64,000 bases of DNA from Tateyamaria sp. ANG-S1 (lineage in GTDB: Bacteria; Pseudomonadota; Alphaproteobacteria; Rhodobacterales; Rhodobacteraceae): contig NZ_JWLL01000005.1 in assembly GCF_000814025.1 (NCBI RefSeq), positions 1 through 64,000 of the forward strand. Reading direction: 5' to 3'. The notes under the pieces were generated by a model that was given only the letters and a program-made list of their open reading frames with translations, had not been told where the DNA came from and made no database searches. The position numbers and the translations under genes were made by a program. Positions 45,482-54,916 of this stretch are shown here, piece by piece (the stretch's first letter is position 1; each line of letters begins with the position of its first letter).

Positions 45482-46561
45482 ATGAAACGCCTGTTCGCCG
45501 CTGTCAGCATCATCGCCATTCTGGCCGGACCAGCCGCAGCACAAGGTCTGGAGACCTTCCTGGAGTTCCCCAAAGACACCCCGCCTGGAAATCTTGCCAT
45601 TGGTCCTGACGGCCGCATGTTCATGTCTGTGCACGAATTTTACGGCCCCGAGTTGCGCGTGGTCGAGGTGATGGCCGATGGCAGCACGAAGCCCTATCCC
45701 ACAGAAGCCTGGGCCCGCGCGCCGCAAGGCGACGGTGATGGCCTTCGCGGGGTTCTGGGGCTGCGGGCAGATCGCGAGGGCATTCTCTGGATGCTCGACG
45801 GGCAGGGCGAAGGCCAGACCGGGCGCGTGGTCGGCTGGGACACCAAGGCCGAAAAACTTCATGCGATCTACTATATCGGGCAACCTCTCGCCCGCTCGAC
45901 ATCGTTTCTGAACGATCTGGCAATCGACCGCGAACACGGCGCGATCTATATCTCAGACACAGGCGACGGCGCCAACTCGGCCATCATCGTCATTGATATG
46001 GACACCGGGCAGGCGCGCCGTCTTCTCGAGGGCAGCGCATTCACGGTGCCGGAAGACACGCCAATGATAATCGATGGACGCGAGATCACGCTGGGTGGCA
46101 GCCCCGCAAAGATCGGGATCAACCCAATCACAATCGACCCCACTAATACATGGGTTTACTTTGCGCCGATGACCGCAAATGCGATGTACCGTGTACGGAC
46201 CACCGATCTCCTGGACGCGAGCCTCAGCGACGATGCTCTTGCCGCCAAGGTCGAACGCTACGGCGACAAGGTGATTTCAGACGGATCCACCGTGGATGCC
46301 GAGGGCAACGTCTACATCACTGCGATGACCGACAATGCAATCGGGGTGACCAAACCCGATGGCACCTATGAGGTTCTGTTCCAGTCTGACGAAGACCTGC
46401 CCTGGCCGGACGGGTTCTCGATGGGCGTGGATGGCTTTGTCTATGCGACGGTCAACGAACTTCACCGGTCGCCGGTTTTGAATGGCGGTGTGGATGCGTC
46501 AAACGGCACCTACCGCATCGTTCGCTTCCCAGCACTCGGCACAGCCATTAGCGGACGGTGA
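45482..46561 (+). CDS. Secreted royal-jelly/Yellow-type beta-propeller protein
   Basis: A 359-residue protein with a signal peptide (LFAAVSIIAILAGPAAA, cut before QGLETF) and the six-blade propeller pattern of major royal jelly proteins and SMP-30-like lactonases (GNLAIGPDGRMFMSVHEFYG; FLNDLAIDREHGAIYISDTG; DNAIGVTKPDGTYEVLFQS). Bacterial members are usually annotated as L-dopachrome tautomerase-related; activity is unknown. GGAGGAG precedes the ATG. A divergent LysR gene and a following peroxiredoxin-like gene, 85 bases downstream, suggest a stress-induced unit. Confidence 0.88.
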   Translation: MKRLFAAVSIIAILAGPAAAQGLETFLEFPKDTPPGNLAIGPDGRMFMSVHEFYGPELRVVEVMADGSTKPYPTEAWARAPQGDGDGLRGVLGLRADREGILWMLDGQGEGQTGRVVGWDTKAEKLHAIYYIGQPLARSTSFLNDLAIDREHGAIYISDTGDGANSAIIVIDMDTGQARRLLEGSAFTVPEDTPMIIDGREITLGGSPAKIGINPITIDPTNTWVYFAPMTANAMYRVRTTDLLDASLSDDALAAKVERYGDKVISDGSTVDAEGNVYITAMTDNAIGVTKPDGTYEVLFQSDEDLPWPDGFSMGVDGFVYATVNELHRSPVLNGGVDASNGTYRIVRFPALGTAISGR

Positions 46562-46646
46562 CGTTGAAAGACAGACGTCCTACCAAAGGCGCGTGTTGTC
46601 ATGCGCGCCAGCCCTCACTGAAATGCTTCAAACATAGGAAAAGCCC

Positions 46647-47183
46647 ATGCTCCTGCCTCGCCAAAAGACGCCAGGCCTCACCTTGCCAACCCTGGATCAC
46701 GGAACGTTCGACCTTGCCGCCGAAACCGCTGAACGGGGCACTGTCATCTGTTTCTATCGCGGCCTTCACTGCCCGATCTGTGCAACCTACCTCGCGGAGT
46801 TGAAAAAGCGGGTCCCCGATTTTGCTGAGCGTGGTGTCAACACAATCGCAGTCAGCAGCGACGGAGAAGAGCGCACCCGTGCAATGTCCGACAAGATCGA
46901 AAACGACGGATTGCGCTTTGCCTATGATTTGACGCTCTCCAAAGCGCGCGAATGGGGGCTTTACATCTCGACGTCCCGTGGCAAGACCTCAATCGGGATT
47001 GAGGAGCCCCCGCTTTTTTCCGAGCCGGGCCTGTTCATGGTGACACCCGAGCAGACGCTCTACTACGGCTCAGTGCAAACCATGCCGTTTGTGCGGCCGC
47101 ACTTTTCCGAACTGGTCAGCGCATTGGATTTTGCGATTGCCAACAACTATCCGGCCCGCGGCGAATATGTCGGTGCCGTTTGA
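46647..47183 (+). CDS. Peroxiredoxin-like AhpC/TSA-family protein
   Basis: A 178-residue thioredoxin-fold protein with active-site segment ICFYRGLHCPICATYL (CxxC) near residue 50, then TIAVSSDGEERTRAM and a C-terminal VRPHFSELVSALDFAIANN. It is related to, but clearly distinct from, the protein at 33978-34553. The ATG follows AGGAAAAG. Likely a thiol peroxidase or bacterioferritin comigratory-like reductase in the LysR-controlled unit. Confidence 0.88.
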   Translation: MLLPRQKTPGLTLPTLDHGTFDLAAETAERGTVICFYRGLHCPICATYLAELKKRVPDFAERGVNTIAVSSDGEERTRAMSDKIENDGLRFAYDLTLSKAREWGLYISTSRGKTSIGIEEPPLFSEPGLFMVTPEQTLYYGSVQTMPFVRPHFSELVSALDFAIANNYPARGEYVGAV

Positions 47184-47492
47184 GGTTCGGATCGGTAGTT
47201 GTCGACTGGGGTATTTGCCGCCATCGTGAACGTTCGCTTTGCGGACCGCGAGCGCATCCTTGTGGAACACTGGCAAACGGCAGAATTGGACCGCCGTCGT
47301 AGGTCCTTACCGCTTTACGAAGGTCGATGCTGTAGACTCCCCAGCGTCAGGACAGAACTCAAGACGGATATGAGCCCATTTAGCCAATGCTGCGCTCTGC
47401 ACGAATGACGTTTGCTATTTAATCTGGTGAAACCGTGCCAAATATAACGCTGCATTTGTGAAGCTACATACCGCTCCCGAGCACGCCCAAAT
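47184..47492. other. Gap without recognisable gene
   Basis: About 310 bases between the peroxiredoxin-like gene and the 3' end of the MarR pseudogene. No coding, hairpin or repeat was recognised. Confidence 0.4.
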
Positions 47493-47986
47493 CAGCCTTC
47501 TTTGGACTTCAGAAGCTTCGAGAGAACGGTATCGAGTTGCCTGACTTCTTCATCCGACAGAACGGCCAAGAGCGATTTCTATGTCGCCACGTGCTAAGCG
47601 AGCGCGGCATCCATCAGGTTTAACCCTTTTCCTGTCAACTCTACCACAACGCGCCGGGCATCTTCGGGATGCTTACACCGTAAAACCAAGCCGGTCTTGG
47701 AAAGCTGTTCGATGCGGTTCGTCATCGTGCCCGACGTGATCATCATGGAAGACATCAGTTCTCCGGGTGAGAGGGCGTGCGGGCGCGGTGTCCGACGAAG
47801 TGTTGCGAGAACATCAAAGACCGCTGCAGTCAGTCCATGTCGGGCAAATGTCTCGCCCATACGGTTGGCCATGTGATGAAAAACACGAGAAAAGCGTCCA
47901 ACAGGACCCATTGGAGCGACATCAAGGTCGGGTCTTGCCACACACCATTGCTCCAAGATTTTATCGACAGCATCCATATTTTCCAC
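47493..47986 (-). pseudogene. MarR-family regulator with two in-frame amber codons
   Basis: Residues 1-130 read as a MarR winged-helix protein (VFDVLATLRRTPRPHALSPG, then TSGTMTNRIEQLSKTGLVLR, then DARRVVVELTGKGLNLMDAA). TAG follows at codon 131. Reading on in the same frame gives HVAT, a second TAG, then KSLLAVLSDEEVRQLDTVLS and a natural TGA at 47493-47495: exactly the missing C-terminal helices of the family. Both ambers stand where Glu is expected, each one base from GAG. The truncated protein lacks the last dimerisation helix. It is divergent from an equally decayed EamA gene. Confidence 0.85.
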
Positions 47987-48000
47987 ACTGTCGAGACATA

Positions 48001-48014
48001 TCTTGACGTCGAGA
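48001..48014. promoter_or_regulatory. MarR-type operator remnant
   Basis: TCTTGAC/GTCGAGA is a near-perfect palindrome (6 of 7 pairs) between the divergent MarR and EamA starts, close to the TATCTTGA..TCAAGATA-like sites of MarR regulators. GTCGAGACAT also occurs as a direct repeat at 47990-47999 and 48008-48017. Confidence 0.5.
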
Positions 48015-48032
48015 CATCATGCGAGGCACCAA

Positions 48033-48865
48033 ATGTCTCTTACCTTCAATGTCCTTCTGACCGCGCTTGCCCCAACCGTCTGGGGCAGCACCTACATTGT
48101 CACAACCGGGTTGTTGCCAGATGGGTATCCGATCGCGGCGGCGACGCTTCGCGCCCTGCCAGTAGGCCTCCTATTGTTGCTCGTCGTGCGGACACTGCCG
48201 TCTGGCCGGTGGATCGGCCGCGCCTTTGTCCTTGGCGCTCGAAATTTTGCTGTCTTGTGGTAGCTGCTTTTCGTTTCCGCCTATCGGCTACCAAGCTGAG
48301 TAGCGGCGACCATCGGCGCTGTTCAGCCATTGATTGCCCTATTTCTCGCGCGTCAAATGCTGGAACAGACAGTATCGACTGCAGCGGTGGTTGCGGGAGC
48401 GTGGGTGTCGGGCTTCTTGTCGCCACACCAAGTGCGACGCTGGATACAATTGGCATACTTGCCGCTTTTGGCGGTGCGGCTTCCATGGCGTTCGGGACAG
48501 TCCTCACAAAGAACTAGCAGCCCTCGGTTTCGCCGCTGACTTTTACCGCATTGCAGCTTACCGCGGGCGGGCTGATCCTGTTGCCAATGGCGCTTCTGTT
48601 TGAACCTCCGTTGCCTGAACTCTCCATAAAGATTGTTGCATGTTTCCTTTATCTCGCGCTGATCGGAGGAGTTGTAACCTACGTCCTATGGTTTCGAGGC
48701 ATCGCCTTGCTTGGGCCATCAGGGGTCGCACCATTGGGGCACCTGAGTCCAGTAGCAGCAGTGCTTCTTGGGTGGATTATCTTGGACCAGACCCTGAACG
48801 ATCCTCAACTCATCGGTATGGTTCCTGCGCTTGCCAGTGTATGGTTCGGACAAAGAAGCCAATAA
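48033..48865 (+). pseudogene. EamA/DMT transporter, decayed
   Basis: Starts well (SLTFNVLLTALAPTVWGSTY, then AAATLRALPVGLLLLLVVRT) but hits TAG after ARNFAVLW at 48261-48263. The same frame continues LLFVSAYRLPS, TGA, VAATIGAVQPLIALFLARQM. A frame change near 48400 then leads to GVGLLVATPSATLDTIGILA, TAG, and a final C-terminal half (LIGGVVTYVLWFRGIALLGP; SPVAAVLLGWIILDQTL) ending at 48865. At least three stops and one frameshift make it non-functional. It was the presumed target of the MarR gene. Confidence 0.88.
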
Positions 48866-49143
48866 AGGAGTCGTTTGTTCATCAAAACCGTGCCCCAAAA
48901 CGACAAAAATAGAATGGCTTAAACCAAAGTGCCGCCGCAGCGAAAGCTGATAATGCGGGCTGCTGAAACAGAACAAAAAGCGCAGAATCAGGCTTGAATT
49001 TGCGCAGGGCAATTGAAGCCGTTGAACTCAAGACCATCGTCTTATGGCAAACAAAAGCTCTGAACTTGTTGTGAGACACGCTGTGCAGGGCAGGACTGCG
49101 ACAATAGCGTGTTGTCTATGAAACGAACAAAAAGCTTAGACAG

Positions 49144-50478
49144 ATGAATGCGGACTGCTCCGGCAAGCACGGACGTCGCCAGCTTCGAGAAGGGTTGAAG
49201 GCTGCGGGCCAGTTCGATGAGTTTCAGGTCGCAGGACGCCTGTTCCCTGTGGCTTGCGTGGCGCTTGAAATCACGCAACGCTGCAACCTCGACTGCACTT
49301 TGTGTTACCTGTCCGAAAATGCCGAGCAAGCCTATGATGTACCGCTGGTTGTGCTTTTTCAACGCATTGCGATGGTTCATCGGCGTTATGGCCCTGGCGC
49401 AACAATTCAAATCACTGGCGGCGACCCTACCTTGCGGAAAGTCGAGGATATCGAAGCCCTTTGTCAGGAAATCCGACGTTTAAACATGCGCTCGTGCCTG
49501 ATGACAAATGGCATTCGTGCAAACCGACCATTCCTGGCCCGTCTCGCGCAGGCCGGCCTAAACGATGTCGCGTTTCACGTTGACCTCACGCAGGAACGGG
49601 TCGGTTTTGAGAGCGAAAGTGCACTGAACGCGGTGCGCAAGGACTACATCGGAAGGGCTCGAAATCTTGGCTTGCGCATTCTTTTCAATACAACTGTTTA
49701 CCCGGGGAATCTCGCCGAAGTTCCGGCACTGTGCCAGTTCTTCCGCAGCCAGGCCCGGTATGTTTCGCTTGTGTCGTTCCAGATGCAAGCTGACACCGGA
49801 CGGGGTGCTGCTGACAAGCGCGACATCGCACTGACGCAGGACGTTCTATCGGATCATATTAGCGCGGGCTTCAACGTAGATTTTCCTTCAAAGATGGGTA
49901 TCGGCCACTCTGAGTGCAGCCGCTACGACCATCTGGCCATATCCGGAGATCGGGCCGTGTCTTTTCTGGCAAACAAGGCCTTGCTCAAACGGGTTATCAG
50001 TACTCTGGAACATGTCGACACTTCAGGACGGGTTGTCGCCGATCTTCCCGACATGATCCGAAAAGCACCTTTGTGCGACCCAATTATGGTTCTGCGCTTT
50101 GCTACAGAATTGCTGAAAATGATCTGGCGACTGCGATCCGGGTTGTGGGCCGGGCGCGGGCGCGTCTCAAGAATGAGCGTGGTTCTGCACTCATTAATGG
50201 ATGCCAAAGCTCTGGTGACAGAGCGGTGTGAGGCCTGTGTTTTCATGGTGGCGACAAGTACCGGACCAGTTTCCATGTGCGAATTCAACGCTGAGCGTGA
50301 CGCACATCTGTTTAAACCCGTCTCTCTCAATGCGGATGGTAAAGAGACGTGGTGGAGCGCTGCGACCGGCCAGATGACCGACACGCCATACTACGGACTT
50401 CCACCTTCTCCTAAGTTTAAGCAAATGAAAGGCCGTGAACGTGCTGCGGAAATGCGCCGTCGCGGAAAACCGATATGA
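49144..50478 (+). CDS. Radical SAM protein of unknown function
   Basis: A 444-residue radical SAM enzyme: the CxxxCxxC cluster motif is CNLDCTLC (Cys 47, 51, 54), followed by the GGE-type motif TIQITGGDPTLRKVED and MRSCLMTNGIRANR. The C-terminal part has two further cysteine groups (CEACVF and SMCEFN near residues 356-375), possibly a second cluster. It overlaps by four bases (ATGA) a DUF547 lipoprotein gene, so the two are co-translated. The ribosome binding site before 49144 is weak. Chemistry unknown; the lipoprotein partner suggests modification of an envelope molecule or metabolite. Confidence 0.88.
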   Translation: MNADCSGKHGRRQLREGLKAAGQFDEFQVAGRLFPVACVALEITQRCNLDCTLCYLSENAEQAYDVPLVVLFQRIAMVHRRYGPGATIQITGGDPTLRKVEDIEALCQEIRRLNMRSCLMTNGIRANRPFLARLAQAGLNDVAFHVDLTQERVGFESESALNAVRKDYIGRARNLGLRILFNTTVYPGNLAEVPALCQFFRSQARYVSLVSFQMQADTGRGAADKRDIALTQDVLSDHISAGFNVDFPSKMGIGHSECSRYDHLAISGDRAVSFLANKALLKRVISTLEHVDTSGRVVADLPDMIRKAPLCDPIMVLRFATELLKMIWRLRSGLWAGRGRVSRMSVVLHSLMDAKALVTERCEACVFMVATSTGPVSMCEFNAERDAHLFKPVSLNADGKETWWSAATGQMTDTPYYGLPPSPKFKQMKGRERAAEMRRRGKPI

Positions 50479-51299
50479 AGAAGTTTCTGCTCATCTCCCT
50501 TTTGATGCTCCTTGGTGCTTGTGCGAGTATCGAACGCGTAGCCTTGCCTCAGTCAACTCTTCTGGCACCTAGTTTTGCTGCTTATGAAGAAACATCTCAG
50601 GCGCGTGTTGATCACGCACCGTGGGATGAGTTTCTTCAAAACTATGTGCGTGAGGACGTACAGGGTATAAATCGCGTCGCGTATGAAACTGTAACGGAAG
50701 CTGACCGAGCGCGCTTGCAGAATTACTTGGCGGAGCTTGAAGACACGGACGTCAATGCGCTGTCGCGGGATGAGCAACTGGCATTCTGGATCAACCTCTA
50801 CAATGCAGAAACGGTAGAGGTGATCCTGCAGAGCTATCCTGTCGCGTCCATTCGTGACATCAACGATGGATTCTTATCGTTCGGACCCTGGGACCGTCCC
50901 GTTACAACAGTTGGGGGCAGGAGTTTGACCTTAAACGACATTGAACATCGCATCATTCGTCCCGTCTTCAAAGAACCTCGCATCCACTATGCGCTGAACT
51001 GCGCTGCGGCGGGATGTCCGAACCTGATGGACCGTGCCTGGCGGGCGGCTACGCTGGAGCGCGATTTGACAGAGGCCGAACACGCATATGTGAATAGTTT
51101 TCGTGGTGTCAGTGTCGCACCAAACGGGAGCCTGACGCTCTCGAAAATATACATTTGGTTCCAAGAGGATTTCGGTGCGAACGAAGCGGACGTCCTCCGG
51201 CGCTTGCAGGGTGTAGCAGAAGCAGAATTGGCCGCCGCGATTGCCGCTCAGTCTCGGGTCAGCCGCTACCAATACGACTGGTCCTTGAACGAGTTCTGA
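50475..51299 (+). CDS. DUF547 lipoprotein
   Basis: A 274-residue lipoprotein with lipobox LLGAC (Cys16) followed by a full DUF547 domain: LSRDEQLAFWINLYNAETVE, then IHYALNCAAAGCPNLMDRAW (conserved NCAxxxCP motif), and ITL-like strand LTLSKIYIWFQEDFG. The Cys/His-bearing motif and papain-like fold predicted for some DUF547 proteins hint at hydrolase or transferase activity (family-level inference). It is coupled to the radical SAM gene by an ATGA overlap, implying a shared pathway. Confidence 0.9.
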   Translation: MKKFLLISLLMLLGACASIERVALPQSTLLAPSFAAYEETSQARVDHAPWDEFLQNYVREDVQGINRVAYETVTEADRARLQNYLAELEDTDVNALSRDEQLAFWINLYNAETVEVILQSYPVASIRDINDGFLSFGPWDRPVTTVGGRSLTLNDIEHRIIRPVFKEPRIHYALNCAAAGCPNLMDRAWRAATLERDLTEAEHAYVNSFRGVSVAPNGSLTLSKIYIWFQEDFGANEADVLRRLQGVAEAELAAAIAAQSRVSRYQYDWSLNEF

Positions 51300-51577
51300 C
51301 CGTTATCATGATCCTCAGTCTACACCGCGCGAAAATCGGAAAGCGACATTGCCTTAGATGCAGCGAAATCTCACTTCGGTCGCGATTTTCCCATTTGCAG
51401 ACCTAGAAATTTTGCTTCCGCAGTGAATAGCAGGTAGGCGGGCTACTCCCACAACAACCCGACGTTGACCACGGCAACATATCACACAATGCTGCGTTTG
51501 CTCCGAGGTCCGCAGTGAGCCCATTGTGTCGAATGCTGCGCGCAGCTCGAACGGCGGCTTAGTAATTGAAGTGTCCC

Positions 51578-51707
51578 TTACAGAGTTCCCCCGTGCCATT
51601 CAGGGTTTTTCCCGATCTGGTCTAAGAGAAAGTCCATAAACACTTGCACCTTCGCAGAGAGAACGTTTGCCTGCGGGTAGATCAGCCAGAGTGCCGTGTC
51701 GGCCACG
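51578..51707 (-). pseudogene. LysR C-terminal fragment
   Basis: On the minus strand a frame ending at TAA 51578-51580 reads [20 protein letters not shown] and VFMDFLLDQIGKNPEWHGG. This is the end of a LysR effector domain (typical [21 protein letters not shown]). Nothing of the gene remains upstream of about 51707, where SDR-like sequence on the other strand begins. Confidence 0.8.
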
Positions 51708-51834
51708 CAGGTGTGGTCGGCTCAGATGGCCGCAACCCATCCTGACGGACCGGTGTTCATTGCTGCCAATCCAGGGTCACTGCTGGCGTCGAAGATGCTC
51801 AAGGAAGGCTTCGGGGTAGCCGGAAACGACCTAC
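51708..51834 (+). pseudogene. Short-chain dehydrogenase C-terminal fragment
   Basis: [20 protein letters not shown] and [20 protein letters not shown] resemble the C-terminal region of retinol-dehydrogenase-like SDR enzymes (substrate loop and final helix). It is cut on the left by the LysR fragment and on the right by the end of the recombinase gene. Only about 42 codons remain. Confidence 0.75.
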
Positions 51835-52454
51835 AGGTCGGCGATAGCCAGAGCATCCTCGAGTTCCACGCCAAGATATCTGACTGTACTGTCCATCTTG
51901 GTATGACCCAACAAGAGTTGAACTGCTCTAAGGTTCCCCGTCTTCTTGTAGATCTGGGTGACTTTAGTTCGGCGCATTGAATGGGTGCCGTAAGCGCTCG
52001 CCTCAAGGCCGATCGAGGTCACCCAGTCTCGGACAATCCGTGCGTATTGTCGCGTTGAGATGAGCAGGCGCTCATGAAAGCGGCCAGGCCAAAGGTACTC
52101 CGAGCCTACCATAAGTTCGTCTTCCATCCATCTCTCAACCGAGGCTCTGGTGCCTTCGGAGATTTCAAAACGAACCGGCTTCTGCGTTTTGCTTTGCAAT
52201 ACCGACGCCCGTTCCTTGATCTGGCCGGACGCCATCACATCGACGACTTTCATTTTCATGAGATCGCAGCCACGCAGTTTGCTGTCGATTGCCATGTTGA
52301 ATAAAGCAAGATCGCGATGATTTTCGGCCAGCTCAAGGCGAACTCGAATGGCCCAGACATGCTTTGGTTTCAGCGGCCGCTTCTGGCCAACGATACGCCC
52401 CTTGTTCCATGCGGGGCGGAGTGCGCGAATGGCAGGTAAATTTGGTGTTTCCAT
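51831..52454 (-). CDS. Small tyrosine recombinase
   Basis: A 207-residue protein that is nearly all catalytic domain, with the site-specific recombinase residues in order: Arg in [11 protein letters not shown] (near 60), Lys in KTQKPVRF, HxxR as HSMRRTKV (near 157), His/Trp-position in [10 protein letters not shown], and nucleophile Tyr in VRYLGVE (near 193). The start has GGAGG at seven bases. It lacks the N-terminal core-binding domain of typical integrases. It is intact, adjoins two gene fragments at its 3' end, and has a decayed copy at 35580-35850. Confidence 0.9.
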   Translation of the reverse strand: METPNLPAIRALRPAWNKGRIVGQKRPLKPKHVWAIRVRLELAENHRDLALFNMAIDSKLRGCDLMKMKVVDVMASGQIKERASVLQSKTQKPVRFEISEGTRASVERWMEDELMVGSEYLWPGRFHERLLISTRQYARIVRDWVTSIGLEASAYGTHSMRRTKVTQIYKKTGNLRAVQLLLGHTKMDSTVRYLGVELEDALAIADL

Positions 52455-52816
52455 GACGTATCCTCCGATCCGCCATTCCCTCCCATAACGACAACTCGAT
52501 GTTGACCGAAGTCAGCTTACCACAATGCGCGGCACTGCATCAGTCGTCAGAAGTGAGCCGTTATGGAAGTTTTGAATTGGTGCTGCGTGCGCTCACAATG
52601 ATAGATTTGTTGCATCTGCCTAGGAGGTAACTTCAAGAATCCGCCATGCCGATTTTGCATGATGCGGGCTGCGGGCGAGGTGGGACACTGGTCGTCAACA
52701 CTGCAATTGAAGAAGCTAACAACAAACCTGAGCCTCCAAAGCGCCATCGAAAAATTGTGGGGTGATGCCCGCCAGCAGCGTTTGCCAAGTGTCGTTTTTT
52801 TGTTCAATTTGGGCGC
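52455..52816. other. Gap before the cox regulator
   Basis: About 360 bases between the divergent recombinase and MHYT-LytTR genes. It has short frames only and no recognised product. It should contain the promoter for the cox regulator; no repeat matching the 53921-53954 site was found here. Confidence 0.4.
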
Positions 52817-53938
52817 ATGGAGCTTCTCGAGGTCAGCCATAACATCCTTCTTGTCGCCATGTCTTGCGTGGTGGCGTTGGTCGCGGGGTTCACTGGCTTG
52901 TCTTTGACACGCGACCTTGGTTCAAAACCTGACTTCGAGAAGAAGGCACTGATTGCTTTGGCTGCCATCGCGCTTGGTGGCGGGATATGGGCCATGCATT
53001 TCGTTGCCATGCTTGGGCTGCAGATGCCCATCCTGTTTTACTACGATGCAGCGATTACGCTGATCTCAGCGCTTACGGCGATCCTTATTGTCGGGGCCGC
53101 GTTGATCATCCTGCATTTCACGCATCGCACCCGTTTCACAGTATCCCTGGCAGGAGCCATTGTGGGTGTGGGCGTTCTTGCCATGCATTATATTGGCATG
53201 GCAGGGCTGCAGCTATGCCGGGCTGTCTACACACCGCTGGGTGTTGTCGTATCGTCGCTGGTGGCCGTTCTGCTTTGCGTTCTGGCCTTTGGCATTGCCT
53301 ATGGGCAAAGGACCAATCGGAACATTTTTCTCGGCACTATTTGTTTTGCTGTCGCGGTGGCGAGCGTCCATTTTTTGGCAATGGCCGGGACCGAATTTGT
53401 GGCGGTTTCGGATGGCACCGAGTTTGGTCCGCTTATGAGCAATGAGACACTTGCCCTTGGGGTCATCTTTTTCAGTTTCGTCATATTCGGGGCCTGTCTT
53501 TGGGTCGGTGTTACATATCTGCCCCGCCCGGCAGACGGCGCTGCGCAGCCTCAGGAAAACGGCCTGCCCAAGACCGAAACGCAGCTTTTGCAGGTTCCGT
53601 GCGAGCGTGACGGCGGCAAAGTTTTCGTGTCGGCCAGGGATGTCGTCTTTGTTCGGGCAGATGCACATTACACGCAGGTCTACACCCAGGACGAGCGGTT
53701 GTTTTGTACGTGGTCAGTGACGGAAGCCATGAAACGGCTTTGCCCGCTGGGTTTTCTGCAAACTCATCGTAGCTATTTGGTCAATCCTGAGCATGTCGTC
53801 CGATTTGAGCGGACCAAAGACAGCGGCAAATGCGTGTTCGAAGGTGCTGAAACACCCCCGGCCCCGGTAAGCCGTTCCAAGCTTAAGGCGATACAGGATG
53901 CTCTGGCGTCGCAGGTCGGTGCAATTCGTGCAACCTGA
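52817..53938 (+). CDS. MHYT-LytTR membrane regulator of CO oxidation
   Basis: A 373-residue regulator: seven predicted helices with three MHYT-type motifs (WAMHFVAM near 56, LAMHYIGM near 120, SVHFLAMAG near 182), thought to bind a metal and sense a diatomic gas, then a linker and a C-terminal LytTR DNA-binding domain (about 255-360: SARDVVFVRADAHYTQVYT; GFLQTHRSYLVNPEHVVRFE). This layout matches CoxC/CoxH of carboxidotrophs. The stop is 112 bases before coxM, and 21-bp-period direct repeats lie over its 3' end. It probably activates the cox operon on sensing CO (inference from family and context). Confidence 0.9.
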   Translation: MELLEVSHNILLVAMSCVVALVAGFTGLSLTRDLGSKPDFEKKALIALAAIALGGGIWAMHFVAMLGLQMPILFYYDAAITLISALTAILIVGAALIILHFTHRTRFTVSLAGAIVGVGVLAMHYIGMAGLQLCRAVYTPLGVVVSSLVAVLLCVLAFGIAYGQRTNRNIFLGTICFAVAVASVHFLAMAGTEFVAVSDGTEFGPLMSNETLALGVIFFSFVIFGACLWVGVTYLPRPADGAAQPQENGLPKTETQLLQVPCERDGGKVFVSARDVVFVRADAHYTQVYTQDERLFCTWSVTEAMKRLCPLGFLQTHRSYLVNPEHVVRFERTKDSGKCVFEGAETPPAPVSRSKLKAIQDALASQVGAIRAT

Positions 53939-53954
53939 GGCGCAACTCGTGCAA
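53921..53954 (+). promoter_or_regulatory. Direct repeats, candidate LytTR binding site
   Basis: GCAATTCGTGCAA (53921-53933) and GCAACTCGTGCAA (53942-53954) match at 12 of 13 positions with a 21-bp period. LytTR proteins typically bind two direct repeats spaced by two helical turns. The pair overlaps the 3' end of the LytTR gene and ends 96 bases before the coxM start, a suitable activator position. Confidence 0.7.
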
Positions 53955-54050
53955 AATGCCTGTTTTTCGTTGATTTTCTAAAGCCTCGGCATAGGGGCGT
54001 ATGCACTCCTGCCCTGCAGCAAGTTGAATCGCTTTTAGGGAGGAGAGCCG

Positions 54051-54905
54051 ATGATACCAGCGGCATTCGAGTATTATCGACCCAAGGACATGGCAGGCGT
54101 TCTGTCGATCCTGGAAGAACACGGTGACGACGCCCGCGTCATGGCCGGCGGTCATAGCCTTATTCCAATGATGAAGCTGCGCATGGCGGATGTGCCGCAC
54201 CTGATCGACCTTCAGGATGTGGGCGGGATGTCTGACATCGCCGTGACAGCCGACAGCATCCGCATCGGCGCGATGGTCACGCAGCATGATATTATCGATC
54301 ACGACGGCCTGGCCTCCGCTGCACCCATCCTGCGTGAAGCGGCGCTGCAAATCGCGGATCCGCAGGTGCGTTATATGGGGACTGTCGGTGGCAATGTCGC
54401 CAACGGTGATCCGGGCAATGACATGCCGGGCCTGATGCAGTGCCTTGATGCCGCCTTTACCGTCGTTGGCGCTGAGGGCGAACGGGACATTCCTGCGCGT
54501 GACTTTTACGAAGCTGCCTACATGACCGCGCGCGAGGACGAAGAGGTTCTGACCGCAGTTATGATCCCCGCGCCCCAGGGCGGCTATGCTTACGAAAAGC
54601 AGAAGCGCAAGATCGGGGACTACGCCACTGCCGCAGCTGCTGTGCAGATTGTGAAAGACGGCGGGTCTTGCGTGTCCGCGTCGATTGCGATGACCAACCT
54701 CAGCGATACGCCGATCTATTCCGAAGATGCTGGCGCCGCACTGGTCGGCACATCTGTGGATGATGCGGCGATCAAAGCAGCGATTGCGGCCATGCTGGGC
54801 GATATCGACCCGACCGAAGACAATCGCGGCCCTGTCGCTTTCAAAAAACACGTCGCCGGCGTGATCCTGCGCCGCGCGATCGAGCGCGCCTGGTCACGAG
54901 CATAA
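54051..54905 (+). CDS. coxM: CO dehydrogenase medium (FAD) subunit
   Basis: CoxM passes electrons from the Fe-S subunit via FAD to the quinone pool. The 284-residue product has the two FAD-binding motifs [15 protein letters not shown] (near 32) and [17 protein letters not shown] (near 110) and ends in a helical CoxM C-terminal domain. GGGAGGAGAG precedes the ATG. It is the first structural gene; coxS starts 11 bases later. The LytTR-type repeats lie in its upstream region. Confidence 0.96.
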   Translation: MIPAAFEYYRPKDMAGVLSILEEHGDDARVMAGGHSLIPMMKLRMADVPHLIDLQDVGGMSDIAVTADSIRIGAMVTQHDIIDHDGLASAAPILREAALQIADPQVRYMGTVGGNVANGDPGNDMPGLMQCLDAAFTVVGAEGERDIPARDFYEAAYMTAREDEEVLTAVMIPAPQGGYAYEKQKRKIGDYATAAAAVQIVKDGGSCVSASIAMTNLSDTPIYSEDAGAALVGTSVDDAAIKAAIAAMLGDIDPTEDNRGPVAFKKHVAGVILRRAIERAWSRA

Positions 54906-54916
54906 AAGGTACGGAT

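Noticed and set aside
47493-47986. Recoding of TAG (amber read-through) in the MarR gene
   Set aside because: The divergent EamA gene is also decayed with TAG, TGA and a frameshift, so pseudogene decay explains both without special decoding.
48882-49079. 65-codon frame on the minus strand before the radical SAM gene
   Set aside because: No ribosome binding site and no recognisable family; it looks like a chance frame in an intergenic region.
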